Shown here piece after piece: positions 25,867-34,050 of a stretch of 64,000 bases of DNA (position 1 is the stretch's first letter; every line of letters begins with the position of its first letter). The position numbers and the translations under genes are program-made. The notes under the pieces are model-generated. The model saw only the letters and a list, made by a program, of their open reading frames with translations. It made no database searches and was not told the origin of the DNA. Origin of the DNA: G963691885 sp963691885 (GTDB lineage Bacteria > Pseudomonadota > Alphaproteobacteria > UBA8366 > Aestuariispiraceae); assembly GCA_963691885.1 (NCBI GenBank), contig OY829843.1, forward strand, positions 62,001 to 126,000, written 5' to 3'.

Positions 25867-26057
25867 GGGTGTTACGGATTCTCGATGAAGCAAAATTACT
25901 ACTGGTCGAGCTTGAAGTGCCTTTAGGTGGAACCACGCAAACAGGTACCACATTATGCGCTCAGGTTGACAACAAAATTATTCCTCTCAATACACCAGAT
26001 ATGCGGCCAATTCTGCTAAATTTTGAGAATGCCATCGAATATCAAGCTGAAGATTGA
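25863..26057 (+). CDS. 64-residue ORF coupled to the upstream small ORF
   Basis: Begins in an ATGA overlap with the preceding 40-residue ORF. MRVLRILDEAKLLLVELEVP and the rest form a plausible small beta-rich cytosolic protein. No family recognised. It lies 130 bp before the tail of the Cys-rich gene, which is on the other strand. Confidence 0.42.
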   Translation: MRVLRILDEAKLLLVELEVPLGGTTQTGTTLCAQVDNKIIPLNTPDMRPILLNFENAIEYQAED

Positions 26058-26310
26058 TTAGTAATACTATTAATCCGAAGGTTGGTGTTATAGTTCAGTA
26101 CTCTAAACGTCGAAGCTATATATCAGGCTCAACGCTAATCGCTCTCAGCGCAATGAACGGAACGTCATCGAGCTAGATTGCTTGGTCTAATAGTCGCATG
26201 TTCCAAGAGCTCTACAGGCGAAATTGTCCGCATTTGCACTGCCTTCGGTTCCTGCTCCATTCCGCTGTCCATCCCATTTATTTCCCGTCAGTGGACCACC
26301 AGAATTACTA

Positions 26311-27144
26311 GGGTCTGAACCCAATTCCTTGTCTTGAAGTTTTTCACAAAATCATGATTCACCTTTGGTTTTACTGGAGGGGATTATGAGACGCTTTGAT
26401 TTGAGTGATGAGGAATGGGCGGTTATTGCGCCGCTTTTGCCTGCCAATGTGCGCGGGCCACGTCGACAGGATGATCGGCGGGTTCTGAATGGGATATTTT
26501 ACATCCTACGGACAGGCGCGCCTTGGCGCGATGTTCCGGATCGATACGGCCCCCATACGACAATTTACAATCGATATGTTCGCTGGGGTGAACGGGGTGT
26601 CTGGAAAGGTATCTTCGATGCGCTCGCCGAGGAGGTCGAGGACAGTCTGATTTTTATTGATGCCTCAATTGTCAAAGCCCATCGCGCCGCATCGGGCTCA
26701 AAAAAGGGGAGCTGGCGGAAGGTATTGGACGCTCACGCGGTGGTCGCACAAGCAAAATTCACGTTGCAGTAGACGCTCAAGGGCGTCCGTATCGCCTTGA
26801 AATCATTGGCGGAAAGGTGCACGACAGCAAACTGATGGACCGCTTTATGAACTGGAAAAAACCACCCCGCGCCATTGTTGCCGACAAGGCGTATGGGAGT
26901 GCGGATATACGGCGCAGGATCGCGGAACAAGGGGCACTTGCCGTTATCCCTTGCAAAAGAAATGAGCGCAATCCTATCCCATATGACACCAACCTTTATG
27001 CTATGAGGAACGTCGTCGAGCGTTTCTTTTGCAAGATGAAAGATATGAGGAGGTTGGCGACGAGGTTCGAAAAGCATGCTCAAAATTTTCAAAACATGGC
27101 ATACCTATTTGCAATCAGATGTTGGATCAATTGAGTCCACACCC
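26311..27144 (+). mobile_element. IS5-family (IS427-group) insertion sequence
   Basis: An 834-bp element. Left end GGGTCTGAACCCAATT and right end, reverse-complemented, GGGTGTGGACTCAATT form imperfect terminal inverted repeats. It is flanked by TA at 26309-26310 and 27145-27146, the target duplication typical of this group. Because the interrupted host gene can be rebuilt exactly, the boundaries are well supported and the insertion looks recent. Confidence 0.9.
26386..27134 (+). CDS. IS427-group transposase with programmed -1 frameshift
   Basis: Two frames: 26386-26772 (RFDLSDEEWAVIAPLLPANV, LIFIDASIVKAHRAASG) and a second, in the -1 frame, running to 27134 (VHDSKLMDRFMNW, ADKAYGSADIRRR, RNVVERFFCKMKDMRR). 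The junction has the slippery heptamer A AAA AAG at about 26700-26706, after which the -1 frame reads GELAEGIGRSRGGRTSKIHV. That heptamer and two-frame layout are standard for this group, so the gene is probably functional and not broken. DDE residues: Asp in FIDAS, Asp in VADKAYG and Glu in VVERFF. A GGAGGGG precedes the ATG. Confidence 0.85.
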
Positions 27145-27620
27145 TAGCACCACCGCCGTTGCTGTTGAAGTTGTTGGCACCGATAGGTTTCGACTGAATA
27201 CCGCTTTTGCTGATCGGTTGAACTGCCTGGTCGGCGCTACAATCTTGATATGTGGGGCGCCAATATCCCGCCTGACACGTGTGATATTTCCCTGTTTCGC
27301 AAAAACGGCACGAATTGTTCAGCTTGAATTGGTGGATGTAAAGCGCTGACCCCTCAGTGTAGCTATGAATGCCGCCACTTGAAACACCGAGGGTCTGGTC
27401 ATTGGAATACACAGCGTCACCGACTGGGATAAGACAGCTTGCACTTGCGTCCGCTTGCGGTAACAGGACAGAAGCGGCCAGAAAGGCAATTAAGGCTGAA
27501 CATATATTTAGAAAAGAGGCGTTCATCTGCTGTATCTCAAAGACGACATTGCGCTCTGACATCACAGGCAGAAACTGCGCTGAGGGTTTGTTGCGCGGAT
27601 AACGCGTTTTGACGATCAAT

Positions 27621-28799
27621 TGTAAAACTTCAGACTTGATCTGACGGACACCTCAGCTTGCGACGCTGAGAATTGTTTTTGCACTGTCCGATGGGTCGTG
27701 CGTTTTGATCGTCTTCTCGACAGCGATGTGTAACGTTTCGCGGAAGGTCTGCATAGGCGTTTTGCCGTAGCAGTATCTTCCTGAATGTGGCCGCTGCTCG
27801 TTGTACTTGGCCAGCCACGCGTCCAGATCGGTCTGCAATTCGGCGACAGAACGGTAGAGCTTTTTGCGGAACGCGATGTCGTGGAATTCGTCCTTGATCG
27901 TCCGATGGAAGCGCTCGCAGATGCCATTGGTTTGCGGGCTGTGTGCCTTGGTCTTCGAATGATCCACGTCTTCGACTGCCAGATAAAGCTGATATGCGTG
28001 GTTTTCGACCTTACCACAGTACTCGGTTCCGCGATCCGTCAAGACCCGCAGCAGGTCAATCTTGTGCTCGGCGAAGAACGGAATGACCCGGTCGTTCAAT
28101 AGGTCCGCAGCCGTTATAGCCGTCTTCTCGGTGTAGAGCTTGCAAATGGCCACGCGGGCATATATGTCGACGAAGGTCTGCTGATAAATCCGGCCCACAC
28201 CCTTCATTGTGCCAACATAATAGGTGTCTTGGCTGCCAAGATAACCGGAATGGTGGCTCTCGATCTCGCCAAACGCCTCTTTCTTCTGCTTAGCTTTCTC
28301 AAGGGCGGCCATCTGGTCTTCGGTCAGCAGAATACCCTCCTGAGCGGCGCGGGCTTCCAGAGCTTTGAGACGCTTCTTCATGGTTTCTAAATTGTTGCGC
28401 AGCCAGATTGAGCGGATGCCCAAGGACGACACCATAATGCCCTTCTGTTGCAGTTCCCAACTGGCGCGTTTCTGACCCAGGGCCGGGTTCTCGATGGCCA
28501 GTTCGATCACCGCGCGCTCGACATGTTCTGGCACGCGGTTCTTCAGGATCGGTTTTTTGCGGCTGAGGTCCATCAACGCCTCTGCGCCGCCCTGCTCGTA
28601 AAGTTCCTTGAACCTGCAGAAACTGTCCCGCGAATAGCCCATCACATTACAGGCCTGTGAAACCGACCCGAGCTGTTTGGCCAATTCCAGAAGCCCCAGC
28701 TTCGGCTTAATGATCTTCTCTTGAATGCTTGTCATTGATCAACACTCCTTGTTGCGCTCCAGAAGAGCAGAAATGTCAGATCAAGTCGCGTGCTTTACA
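27621..28799 (-). mobile_element. IS481-family element, copy 2, intact but without target duplication
   Basis: An 1179-bp element, over 99% identical to the copy at 9731-10908, with the same terminal repeats. Flanking heptamers are GATCAAT on the left and ATTGAGA on the right, which are not direct repeats. The left flank is the upstream region of the Cys-rich gene and the right flank is the inside of an EAL-domain gene, so the flanks were brought together by recombination or deletion after insertion. Confidence 0.88.
27653..28735 (-). CDS. IS481-family transposase, intact
   Basis: A 360-residue DDE transposase. HTH region LGSVSQACNVMGYSRDSFCR at residues 17-45, a linker helix with LETMKKRLKALEARAAQEG, then the RNase H-like fold with Asp in DTYYVGTMKG, Asp in VLTDRGTEYCG and Glu in SPQTNGICERFHR. 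The final YNEQRPHSGRYCYGKTPMQT is typical of the family. This copy could mobilise the defective copy at 9731 in trans. Confidence 0.92.
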   Translation of the reverse strand: MTSIQEKIIKPKLGLLELAKQLGSVSQACNVMGYSRDSFCRFKELYEQGGAEALMDLSRKKPILKNRVPEHVERAVIELAIENPALGQKRASWELQQKGIMVSSLGIRSIWLRNNLETMKKRLKALEARAAQEGILLTEDQMAALEKAKQKKEAFGEIESHHSGYLGSQDTYYVGTMKGVGRIYQQTFVDIYARVAICKLYTEKTAITAADLLNDRVIPFFAEHKIDLLRVLTDRGTEYCGKVENHAYQLYLAVEDVDHSKTKAHSPQTNGICERFHRTIKDEFHDIAFRKKLYRSVAELQTDLDAWLAKYNEQRPHSGRYCYGKTPMQTFRETLHIAVEKTIKTHDPSDSAKTILSVAS

Positions 28800-28916
28800 A
28801 TTGAGACGACGGCCGAAGCAGACTTCGTTAAGAATGCCGGTGCTGATTTGCTTCAGGGTTTCCTAATTGCCAAACCGGCGCCTATTGAACTCCACCTTCA
28901 ATCTGAGGCTGCATAA
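28800..28916 (+). pseudogene. C-terminal scrap of an EAL-domain (c-di-GMP phosphodiesterase) gene
   Basis: Immediately after the IS481 end, the plus strand reads ETTAEADFVKNAGADLLQGF and then LIAKPAPIEL before a stop. This matches the last motif of EAL domains (glu-ThR..., DLLQGF.F.KP). The rest of the protein, including the catalytic EAL motif, is missing and is not on the other side of the IS. Confidence 0.7.
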
Positions 28917-29269
28917 CGAATAAGGCGACCTTTGAGTGTTGGCGAATGTTCCTTTTCATCACCCGATCGGTGCCTGTTTTTGGAACACGCTGGACAGTCT
29001 AAAGCCGTTTGACAGGGACTTATATCGAGTGGGGAGCAGACAGAACCACGGGGGTGTCTGTCTAGCTCCTCGAAGCGGAAGCGCTTCTGGCGAAGCCGAA
29101 TGGTCTGGTTTGACCCGCAGAAGAAATGCCATCCGCGAAGGAAAACATCCGGCCAAATGACCGGGCGCTTCAAAGCTATATGATCCGCCATATCAGGCAG
29201 CGGCTTTTCCTTCTATATTGTGTCTGACTTGATCCGAAATAGAGACCTTACCCTTCGCTGAATAGCCAT
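28917..29269. other. Gene-free stretch
   Basis: About 350 bp between the EAL scrap and the stop of the next minus-strand gene. No supported frame. A short inverted repeat (CAGACA/TGTCTG near 29040-29060) was seen but has no terminator features. Confidence 0.4.
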
Positions 29270-30217
29270 TTAAAGATTTCTGAAAATCTTAGCGACCAGC
29301 TCCAGACCTTTATCAATTTCATCACTTAGCCCAACATCTGCTATTGAAGGGCCTAATCCGGGACCGGTGAGCAAAGGAGTCCTGTCGAAAACTATTTCGT
29401 CCATGCTTATTTTCCCGGAACCATCGTAGTCCAAATTTAGCAGAAGAAGTGGCCCAAAAAGACTACCGATGCTAGCGATCGCGGTATAGCCAGCTAAGTA
29501 CTCCTTATCGCGTAAATCTGATTTATCGTTGCTGCTAATTGCAAAGCCAATCGAATAAATTATGCGAAGTACTCTGTTGATTTCCGCAACAGATAACTCT
29601 CGATCTTGGGTGACGTCGATAAAAGAAAAGACGAGATCAACACACGAGGAGCGGTCCTCTTCACAAACAGGCTTTATCTTCGATATGAACTGGAATGCAG
29701 AAATTAGGTCGCCATAAATCGCGTAAATATCTTGTGGGAGATCTTCGCAACGGTAAGCAGGTTTGGGCTCTTCCCATTTTTCTGGGTAAGCGGCGAAGTC
29801 AAACCCGAGGGGAACAACCCCTTTGGTTTCTCCCTCCCCAAAGATGGGCCAAAATATGTGAACTTCCGAAGGACTAACGAAGCGAACTACCCACTCCCCA
29901 CTATTCGCAATCGCATGACCCTCAACCAATTCGTAAGTATCATTATCATAGAAATTGACCCCTCCCTGTTTAGGGAAAAACAGGTTTGAATTGGATGTAA
30001 CAACCTCGATAAGTTCTTCTTCTCGATCGCAACTTTTATCGCGAGACCATACGCCTTCAAACCATCGCGGGTTTTTTCTGAGATACTCGACTTCCTCGGT
30101 TTCAGATAGATCTGCTTCCAGCTGATTTTCGGAAGCTTCCGAATACTTGGAGTAAACGTTGCTCAAAGCACAAAAAGATATAATTAGCATCAGGGTCAAT
30201 GAGTGCTGCAAAAACAT
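29270..30217 (-). CDS. Secreted protein with two C-terminal EF-hand-like motifs
   Basis: Protein of 315 residues with an N-terminal signal peptide (FLQHSLTLMLIISFCALSNV). The middle region (KNPRWFEGVWSRDKSCDREE through SGEWVVRFVSPSEVHIFWP) looks like a lipocalin-like or uncharacterised beta domain. Near the C-terminus are an EF-hand-like DVTQDRELSVAEI and a canonical loop DYDGSGKISMDEI. Four cysteines could form two disulfides. Isolated gene with low GC relative to the sox region; family unknown. Second EF-hand secreted protein in this accessory zone. Confidence 0.65.
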   Translation of the reverse strand: MFLQHSLTLMLIISFCALSNVYSKYSEASENQLEADLSETEEVEYLRKNPRWFEGVWSRDKSCDREEELIEVVTSNSNLFFPKQGGVNFYDNDTYELVEGHAIANSGEWVVRFVSPSEVHIFWPIFGEGETKGVVPLGFDFAAYPEKWEEPKPAYRCEDLPQDIYAIYGDLISAFQFISKIKPVCEEDRSSCVDLVFSFIDVTQDRELSVAEINRVLRIIYSIGFAISSNDKSDLRDKEYLAGYTAIASIGSLFGPLLLLNLDYDGSGKISMDEIVFDRTPLLTGPGLGPSIADVGLSDEIDKGLELVAKIFRNL

Positions 30218-30435
30218 TACCTTCTCCTCAGCATTTACCTCGCACAGCTACATATATAATACGTCTAATAAAGATGGTTGCGATATGGGCGAGGCGTAAT
30301 CATCTCATCAGGACAAAGAGGTTAAGATCACCCGCGTTGAACTAACAGACCGGCGGGGTCATGGTAAAGATATTAACTTGGGTTAACGCTTTGGCATAAC
30401 GAAGATTGGTTGAACGAATTGATATTTCCGGATTT

Positions 30436-30536
30436 GGCACGGTCCGGACGGTCTGAAGATCTCTCAAGTAAGTCCGCTGTCAAACGTGCAACGGACCGAA
30501 ACGTCCAAATGTCCGGTTGAACATAGGGAGCAGAAG
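30436..30536 (-). repeat. Dispersed ~105-bp repeat, copy 2 (inverted)
   Basis: Reverse complement of the element at 5041-5149, about 85% identical, with CGGTCCGTTGCACGTTTG as the longest shared block on the minus strand. It lacks the extra 8-bp unit of copy 1. It lies about 100 bp upstream of lrgA, as copy 1 lies upstream of lysR, though in opposite orientation. The remainder of 30218-30631 holds only the promoter regions of the flanking genes. Confidence 0.7.
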
Positions 30537-30631
30537 GATTTTGCGCCAATTCGACCGTCTGGCTTTGACCCAATTCAGGCGATGCTTCCGGTCCAAGGCA
30601 ACCAAGTGTAGGTTTTATGAATTTATAGGAG

Positions 30632-31015
30632 ATGCAGACTATGCTTGGCTTCCTTACACTTATATTCGCGTGTCAACTAGTTGGTGAGAGCATTGTATCG
30701 TTCACTGGTCTCCCGGTGCCTGGACCTGTTGTGGGAATGGCCATCTTATTCGCGGGTCTTTTGTTCAAAGGCTCGCTACCTTCCGGACTGAGTAGGACTG
30801 CAGATACATTAATCGCGAACCTCGCCTTACTGTTTGTACCCGCTGGGGTTGGTGTTCTGCTTCATATCAAATTGATTGGGGCCGACCTTGTTCCAATCTC
30901 GATCTCTCTGGTCGGGAGTACGCTGCTAACAATTGCAGTAACCGGAACCACCATGGCTTGGCTAGATCGTAAATCACAAAGCAAATACGAGCGGGAAGAG
31001 ATCCATGGAGAATGA
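30632..31015 (+). CDS. lrgA: CidA/LrgA-family holin-like membrane protein
   Basis: Protein of 127 residues with four predicted helices. It matches the CidA/LrgA pattern: ACQLVGESIVSFTGLPVPGP then VVGMAILFAGLLF, and NLALLFVPAGVGVLLH. The family acts with LrgB in export or cell-lysis control and, in some bacteria, pyruvate or glycolate transport. lrgB begins in an overlap with the end of this gene but is destroyed after eight codons by an IS3 copy, so the pair is probably non-functional. An ATG three codons later is an alternative start. Confidence 0.85.
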   Translation: MQTMLGFLTLIFACQLVGESIVSFTGLPVPGPVVGMAILFAGLLFKGSLPSGLSRTADTLIANLALLFVPAGVGVLLHIKLIGADLVPISISLVGSTLLTIAVTGTTMAWLDRKSQSKYEREEIHGE

Positions 31016-31028
31016 GTTGAATGATGTT
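31005..31028 (+). pseudogene. lrgB: First codons of lrgB, cut by IS3 copy D
   Basis: An ATG at 31005 overlaps the lrgA stop (ATGGAGAATGA) and reads MENELNDV before the right terminal repeat of the IS begins at 31028. The position and overlap are those of lrgB in lrgAB operons. No further LrgB sequence is present on the other side of the IS copy. Confidence 0.55.
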
Positions 31029-31781
31029 GACCTGCCCCTCCCGATTGGTCCGGGTTGAATGTTAGTGCATGGTTGGTTTTAGGTCTATCGGCACGACTAC
31101 CTCCGGAGCTGGAGGGCGATGTCCCAAGGCACTATGGGGTCGTTTGGTATTATAGTGCTTTCTCCATTCTTCGATGACCACCTGTGCTTCTTTCAGTGAG
31201 TAGAATATTTCCCCGTTGAGCAGTTCGTCTCTGAACCGGGCATTGAAGCTTTCGCAGTAGCCGTTTTCCCAGGGAGACCCTGGTTCAATGTAGACTGTGC
31301 TGGCACCAACGGCGTTGATCCATTTTCTGACCGCTTTGGCAACAAACTCCGGCCCATTGTCAGATCTGATATATCTGGGAATGCCCCGCAGGATGAAGAG
31401 ATCGGTCAAGACATCAATAACGTCTGTCGAGTTAAGCTTTCGTTTGACGCGGATCGACAGGCATTCGCGGCTGTATTCATCCAGGATATTGAGCATCCTG
31501 AATGCTCTTCCATCTTCTGTTCGGTGATGCACGAAGTCGTATGACCAAACATGGTTGATATGCTGAGGCCGCAGACGAATGCACGATCCATCATTCAGCC
31601 AAAGCCGCCTTCTCTTCGGTTGCTTCATGGGAACCTTCAACCCTTCGCGTCGCCAGAGCCGCTCGACCCGCTTGTCATTGATCTGCCAGCCACTGTCTCT
31701 CAACAGCGCAGCAATCCGACGATAGCCATATCGCCCGTACTGACGGGTCAGTTCGACCATATCGGCTATCAGACGCTCTTC
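31028..31781 (-). mobile_element. IS3-family copy D: right end and most of orfB
   Basis: Starts with the right terminal repeat TGACCTGCCCCTCCCGATTG and carries orfB on the minus strand from its stop at 31062 up to ERLIADMVEL at about 31780, where identity to the other copies ends. DDE residues are present (SYDFVHHRTED, IRSDNGPEF, WENGYCESF). The orfB frame continues upstream to 31943 through unrelated DNA. orfA and the left end are missing, so it is a dead copy. Confidence 0.85.
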
Positions 31782-31938
31782 AACCGCCACAGCACAATAA
31801 ATGAATCGCATCAGCACAAGCTCCCCTAATGTCGATGAGTCTAATAAGCAGTCTCGAACCAGGCAAGTGGCGTGCTTTGCCCGGGCCCCTTGTTGTGAAG
31901 GATCGCGAAACTCTTCGCAGAACGACATCGAGCTCGAT

Positions 31939-31994
31939 CTCAATTCTCAATTCTCAATTCTCAATTCTCAATTCTCAATTCTCAATTCTCAATA
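31939..31994. repeat. Heptanucleotide tandem repeat (CTCAATT)7 plus one variant unit
   Basis: Seven perfect copies of CTCAATT at 31939-31987 and an eighth reading CTCAATA. It ends 58 bp upstream of the TTG start of the dioxygenase gene, in its probable promoter region. Copy-number change of a 7-bp unit would alter promoter or leader spacing. The rest of 31782-31938 contains no gene that I can support. Confidence 0.85.
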
Positions 31995-32051
31995 ATTTTT
32001 GACATCTTAAGAGTGCACGCAATACCCTGATATCCGGATTTTATATTCACT

Positions 32052-32951
32052 TTGACAGACACCGACGACGCACAGAGCGAGCAATTCATGTCACTTGACC
32101 GCGGCAAGGCAAAGTCTGGACGTATCTCCCTTAAGCCCGTCACGGGCGCATTCGGCGCGGATGTATCATCTGTCGATCTGAATCTGTTGGATGACAGGAT
32201 GACGGCTGACATTCGCCAGGCCCTTTTGTGCTATGGTGTTCTCTTTTTTCGGGATCAGGCGTTCACGCCAGAGGGTCAACGTGCGTTCGCCAGCCGGTTT
32301 GGGGCGCTAAACCGTCACCCTTATGTGAAGGGCATCGACGGCTATCCCGATGTATTTCGCATCGTGAAAGAGCCTGAAGATGCACATCATTTCGGTAATG
32401 GCTGGCACACAGACCTCGCCTATACAGAGACCCCGGCGATGGCCACAGTTCTATACGGGATTGAGGTACCGGATGCGGGTGCGGACACTGTTTTTTCCAG
32501 TCAAACGACGGCCTATGAAGCACTATCGGATGATATGAAGAAAAAACTGGAAGGCATGCACGCCATATACACCAATGCCAACACCTATGGCGCAAACTCC
32601 AAGCGGTTCCAGTCCGGCGTCTCCAAAGCAATGTCTGTTTCGTCGGCCGAGATTGGTGAGGTCGTGCATCCATTGGTGCGCACCCACCCGGAAACGAAAA
32701 GGAAGGGCCTGTATTTAAGTCCGCTGCACTTCTCTCGGTTTCAGGGTATGACAGAGGAACAGTCAAAACCATTGCACGACATGCTGGTTCAGCACGCGAC
32801 CCTGCCGGAACACACGCTCCGGTTTCGCTGGAGCGAAGGGGCGGTCGCCTTCTGGGATAACCGGTGCACGATGCACTATGCCGTTGACGATCCTATTCAG
32901 AGCACAAGGGTGATACAGCGGGTAACCTTGGAGGGTGATGTGCCGCAATGA
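32052..32951 (+). CDS. TauD/TfdA-family alpha-ketoglutarate-dependent dioxygenase
   Basis: Protein of 299 residues of the taurine/2,4-D dioxygenase family. Iron ligands His119 and Asp121 (GNGWHTDLAY) and His275 (RCTMHYAV), with a 2-oxoglutarate Arg near 286-290 (STRVIQRVT). VLFFRDQAFTPEGQRAFASR is the typical N-terminal core. It is only distantly like the other dioxygenase in the window. The start is a TTG at 32052 or the in-frame ATG at 32088; both keep all motifs. It is preceded by a heptanucleotide repeat and convergent with the DapA-like gene. A sulfonate or carnitine-like substrate is possible; a TauE-family exporter lies 1.1 kb away. Confidence 0.85.
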   Translation: MTDTDDAQSEQFMSLDRGKAKSGRISLKPVTGAFGADVSSVDLNLLDDRMTADIRQALLCYGVLFFRDQAFTPEGQRAFASRFGALNRHPYVKGIDGYPDVFRIVKEPEDAHHFGNGWHTDLAYTETPAMATVLYGIEVPDAGADTVFSSQTTAYEALSDDMKKKLEGMHAIYTNANTYGANSKRFQSGVSKAMSVSSAEIGEVVHPLVRTHPETKRKGLYLSPLHFSRFQGMTEEQSKPLHDMLVQHATLPEHTLRFRWSEGAVAFWDNRCTMHYAVDDPIQSTRVIQRVTLEGDVPQ

Positions 32952-32971
32952 ACCATGGCTTGATCTATTTC

Positions 32972-33880
32972 CTACGCCGCACCCTCCAGATTTTTCTGAT
33001 GCGCAGCGAGCAATTCCATTAATGCATCCGCATCCTGCTCACTCAAACTCGTCTGGGGTGGCGCAACGGTGCGCCAGGCATCATCCCCCGACCGCTGCGC
33101 CTGAATTTCCTTCAGCGCTGCACTCAATGGGAATTTCGCAATAAGGGCGCGAATTTCGGCAACAATTGCCAGGCTTTGCGAAACAGTGCCCGGGTCATTG
33201 GATAGTAACCCATTAATTGCCCCGACAGACGCATTTGTTGTTGCGGAAATTACACCGGCACAACCACCCTCAATTCCGGCGACGTAACTGCCCTCATTGC
33301 TGGGATACACATCGAAATCATCTGCGGCTGCAGCAAAGGCAATGCTGCCCTGCAAATCACCGGAACTGTCTTTCAGGCCGGCGATTACAGCACCGAATTC
33401 TGTCTTCAAGCGTTGAACCAAAGGTACGGAAACTGGCGTCATCGACATCTGCGGGAAGTGATAGAGATAAATACGCAATCCATCATCACCGACCCCATCG
33501 ATCAGCCGGGCGTAATAGTCGTAAATACCTTCGTCAGAGACCGACTTGTAATAAAACGGCGGCAGAACCAGGACGTTCTTGTATCCGGCTTCGACAGCCG
33601 CAAGGGTTGCGGCAGTTGCGTCCCCAAGGGCGCAGGCTCCTGTCCCTATGATGGTGCGATCCGCGGGCACACCGGCCTTTGCAAGAACCTGCGGAGCGGC
33701 CAACCGATCAACCAGTGACACTGAGTTACCCTCCCCCGTCGTGCCCAGCGGGGCGACCCCGGTCAGCCCTTGCTCTAGGATCCAGTGGCAATAGGCGGTC
33801 AATCGTTCCATATCCACGTGACCATCCTGCTGGAACGGTGTCAGTGTTGCGGCGTAAACGCCTCTTTTCGCTTTATCCAT
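32972..33880 (-). CDS. DapA/NanA-superfamily class I aldolase (DHDPS-like)
   Basis: TIM-barrel lyase of 302 residues. Schiff-base Lys170 in VIAGLKDSSGD, catalytic Tyr140 in IYLYHFPQ and the GTTGEGNS pyruvate-binding loop at 47-54 are all present. Members of this family condense or cleave pyruvate adducts. Being outside a lysine-synthesis context and beside catabolic and transport genes, it is more likely a catabolic aldolase or dehydratase (such as 2-keto-3-deoxy acid or trans-o-hydroxybenzylidenepyruvate type) than dihydrodipicolinate synthase. It follows the TauE gene on the same strand after 170 bp. Confidence 0.8.
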   Translation of the reverse strand: MDKAKRGVYAATLTPFQQDGHVDMERLTAYCHWILEQGLTGVAPLGTTGEGNSVSLVDRLAAPQVLAKAGVPADRTIIGTGACALGDATAATLAAVEAGYKNVLVLPPFYYKSVSDEGIYDYYARLIDGVGDDGLRIYLYHFPQMSMTPVSVPLVQRLKTEFGAVIAGLKDSSGDLQGSIAFAAAADDFDVYPSNEGSYVAGIEGGCAGVISATTNASVGAINGLLSNDPGTVSQSLAIVAEIRALIAKFPLSAALKEIQAQRSGDDAWRTVAPPQTSLSEQDADALMELLAAHQKNLEGAA

Positions 33881-34050
33881 TTTCTTCCCCCACCCGGCGT
33901 AAGTGCCGGTCGTTTCTCATTGGTCCTTATTCAGCAACGTACCCAAGCGCCCCTGCGTCCCTCGCAGCAACAATGATCTTTATCACCGTCGCCAGATCCT
34001 GCAATGGAAACGCATATGTCTGAGTTAGGCTAGCGTCAAAACGACTCTCT

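Larger units (their letters stand above)
26187..27526 (-). pseudogene. Secreted Cys-rich protein gene split by the IS427-group element
   Basis: The 5' part runs from the ATG at 27526 to 27145 and the 3' part from 26308 to the TAG at 26187. Removing the IS (26311-27144) and one copy of its TA duplication restores a single frame of exactly 504 nt, 167 residues. The N-terminus is a signal peptide (MNASFLNICSALIAFLAASV, cleaved near ADASA). The mature part has seven cysteines (CRFCETGKYHTC, GTCDY at the end) and a Gly/Asn/Ser-rich stretch NNFNSNGGGASNSGGPLTGN spanning the insertion point. Family unknown; probably an extracellular disulfide-bonded protein. The present product would read into the IS and stop at the wrong place. 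Confidence 0.75.

Noticed and set aside
29226..29237. GACTTGATCCGA, identical to 12 bases of the IS481 terminal repeat
   Set aside because: The match does not extend and there is no TGTAAA end, so a solo IS end is not supported.
31939..31994. CRISPR-like array
   Set aside because: The repeats are contiguous 7-bp units with no spacers.
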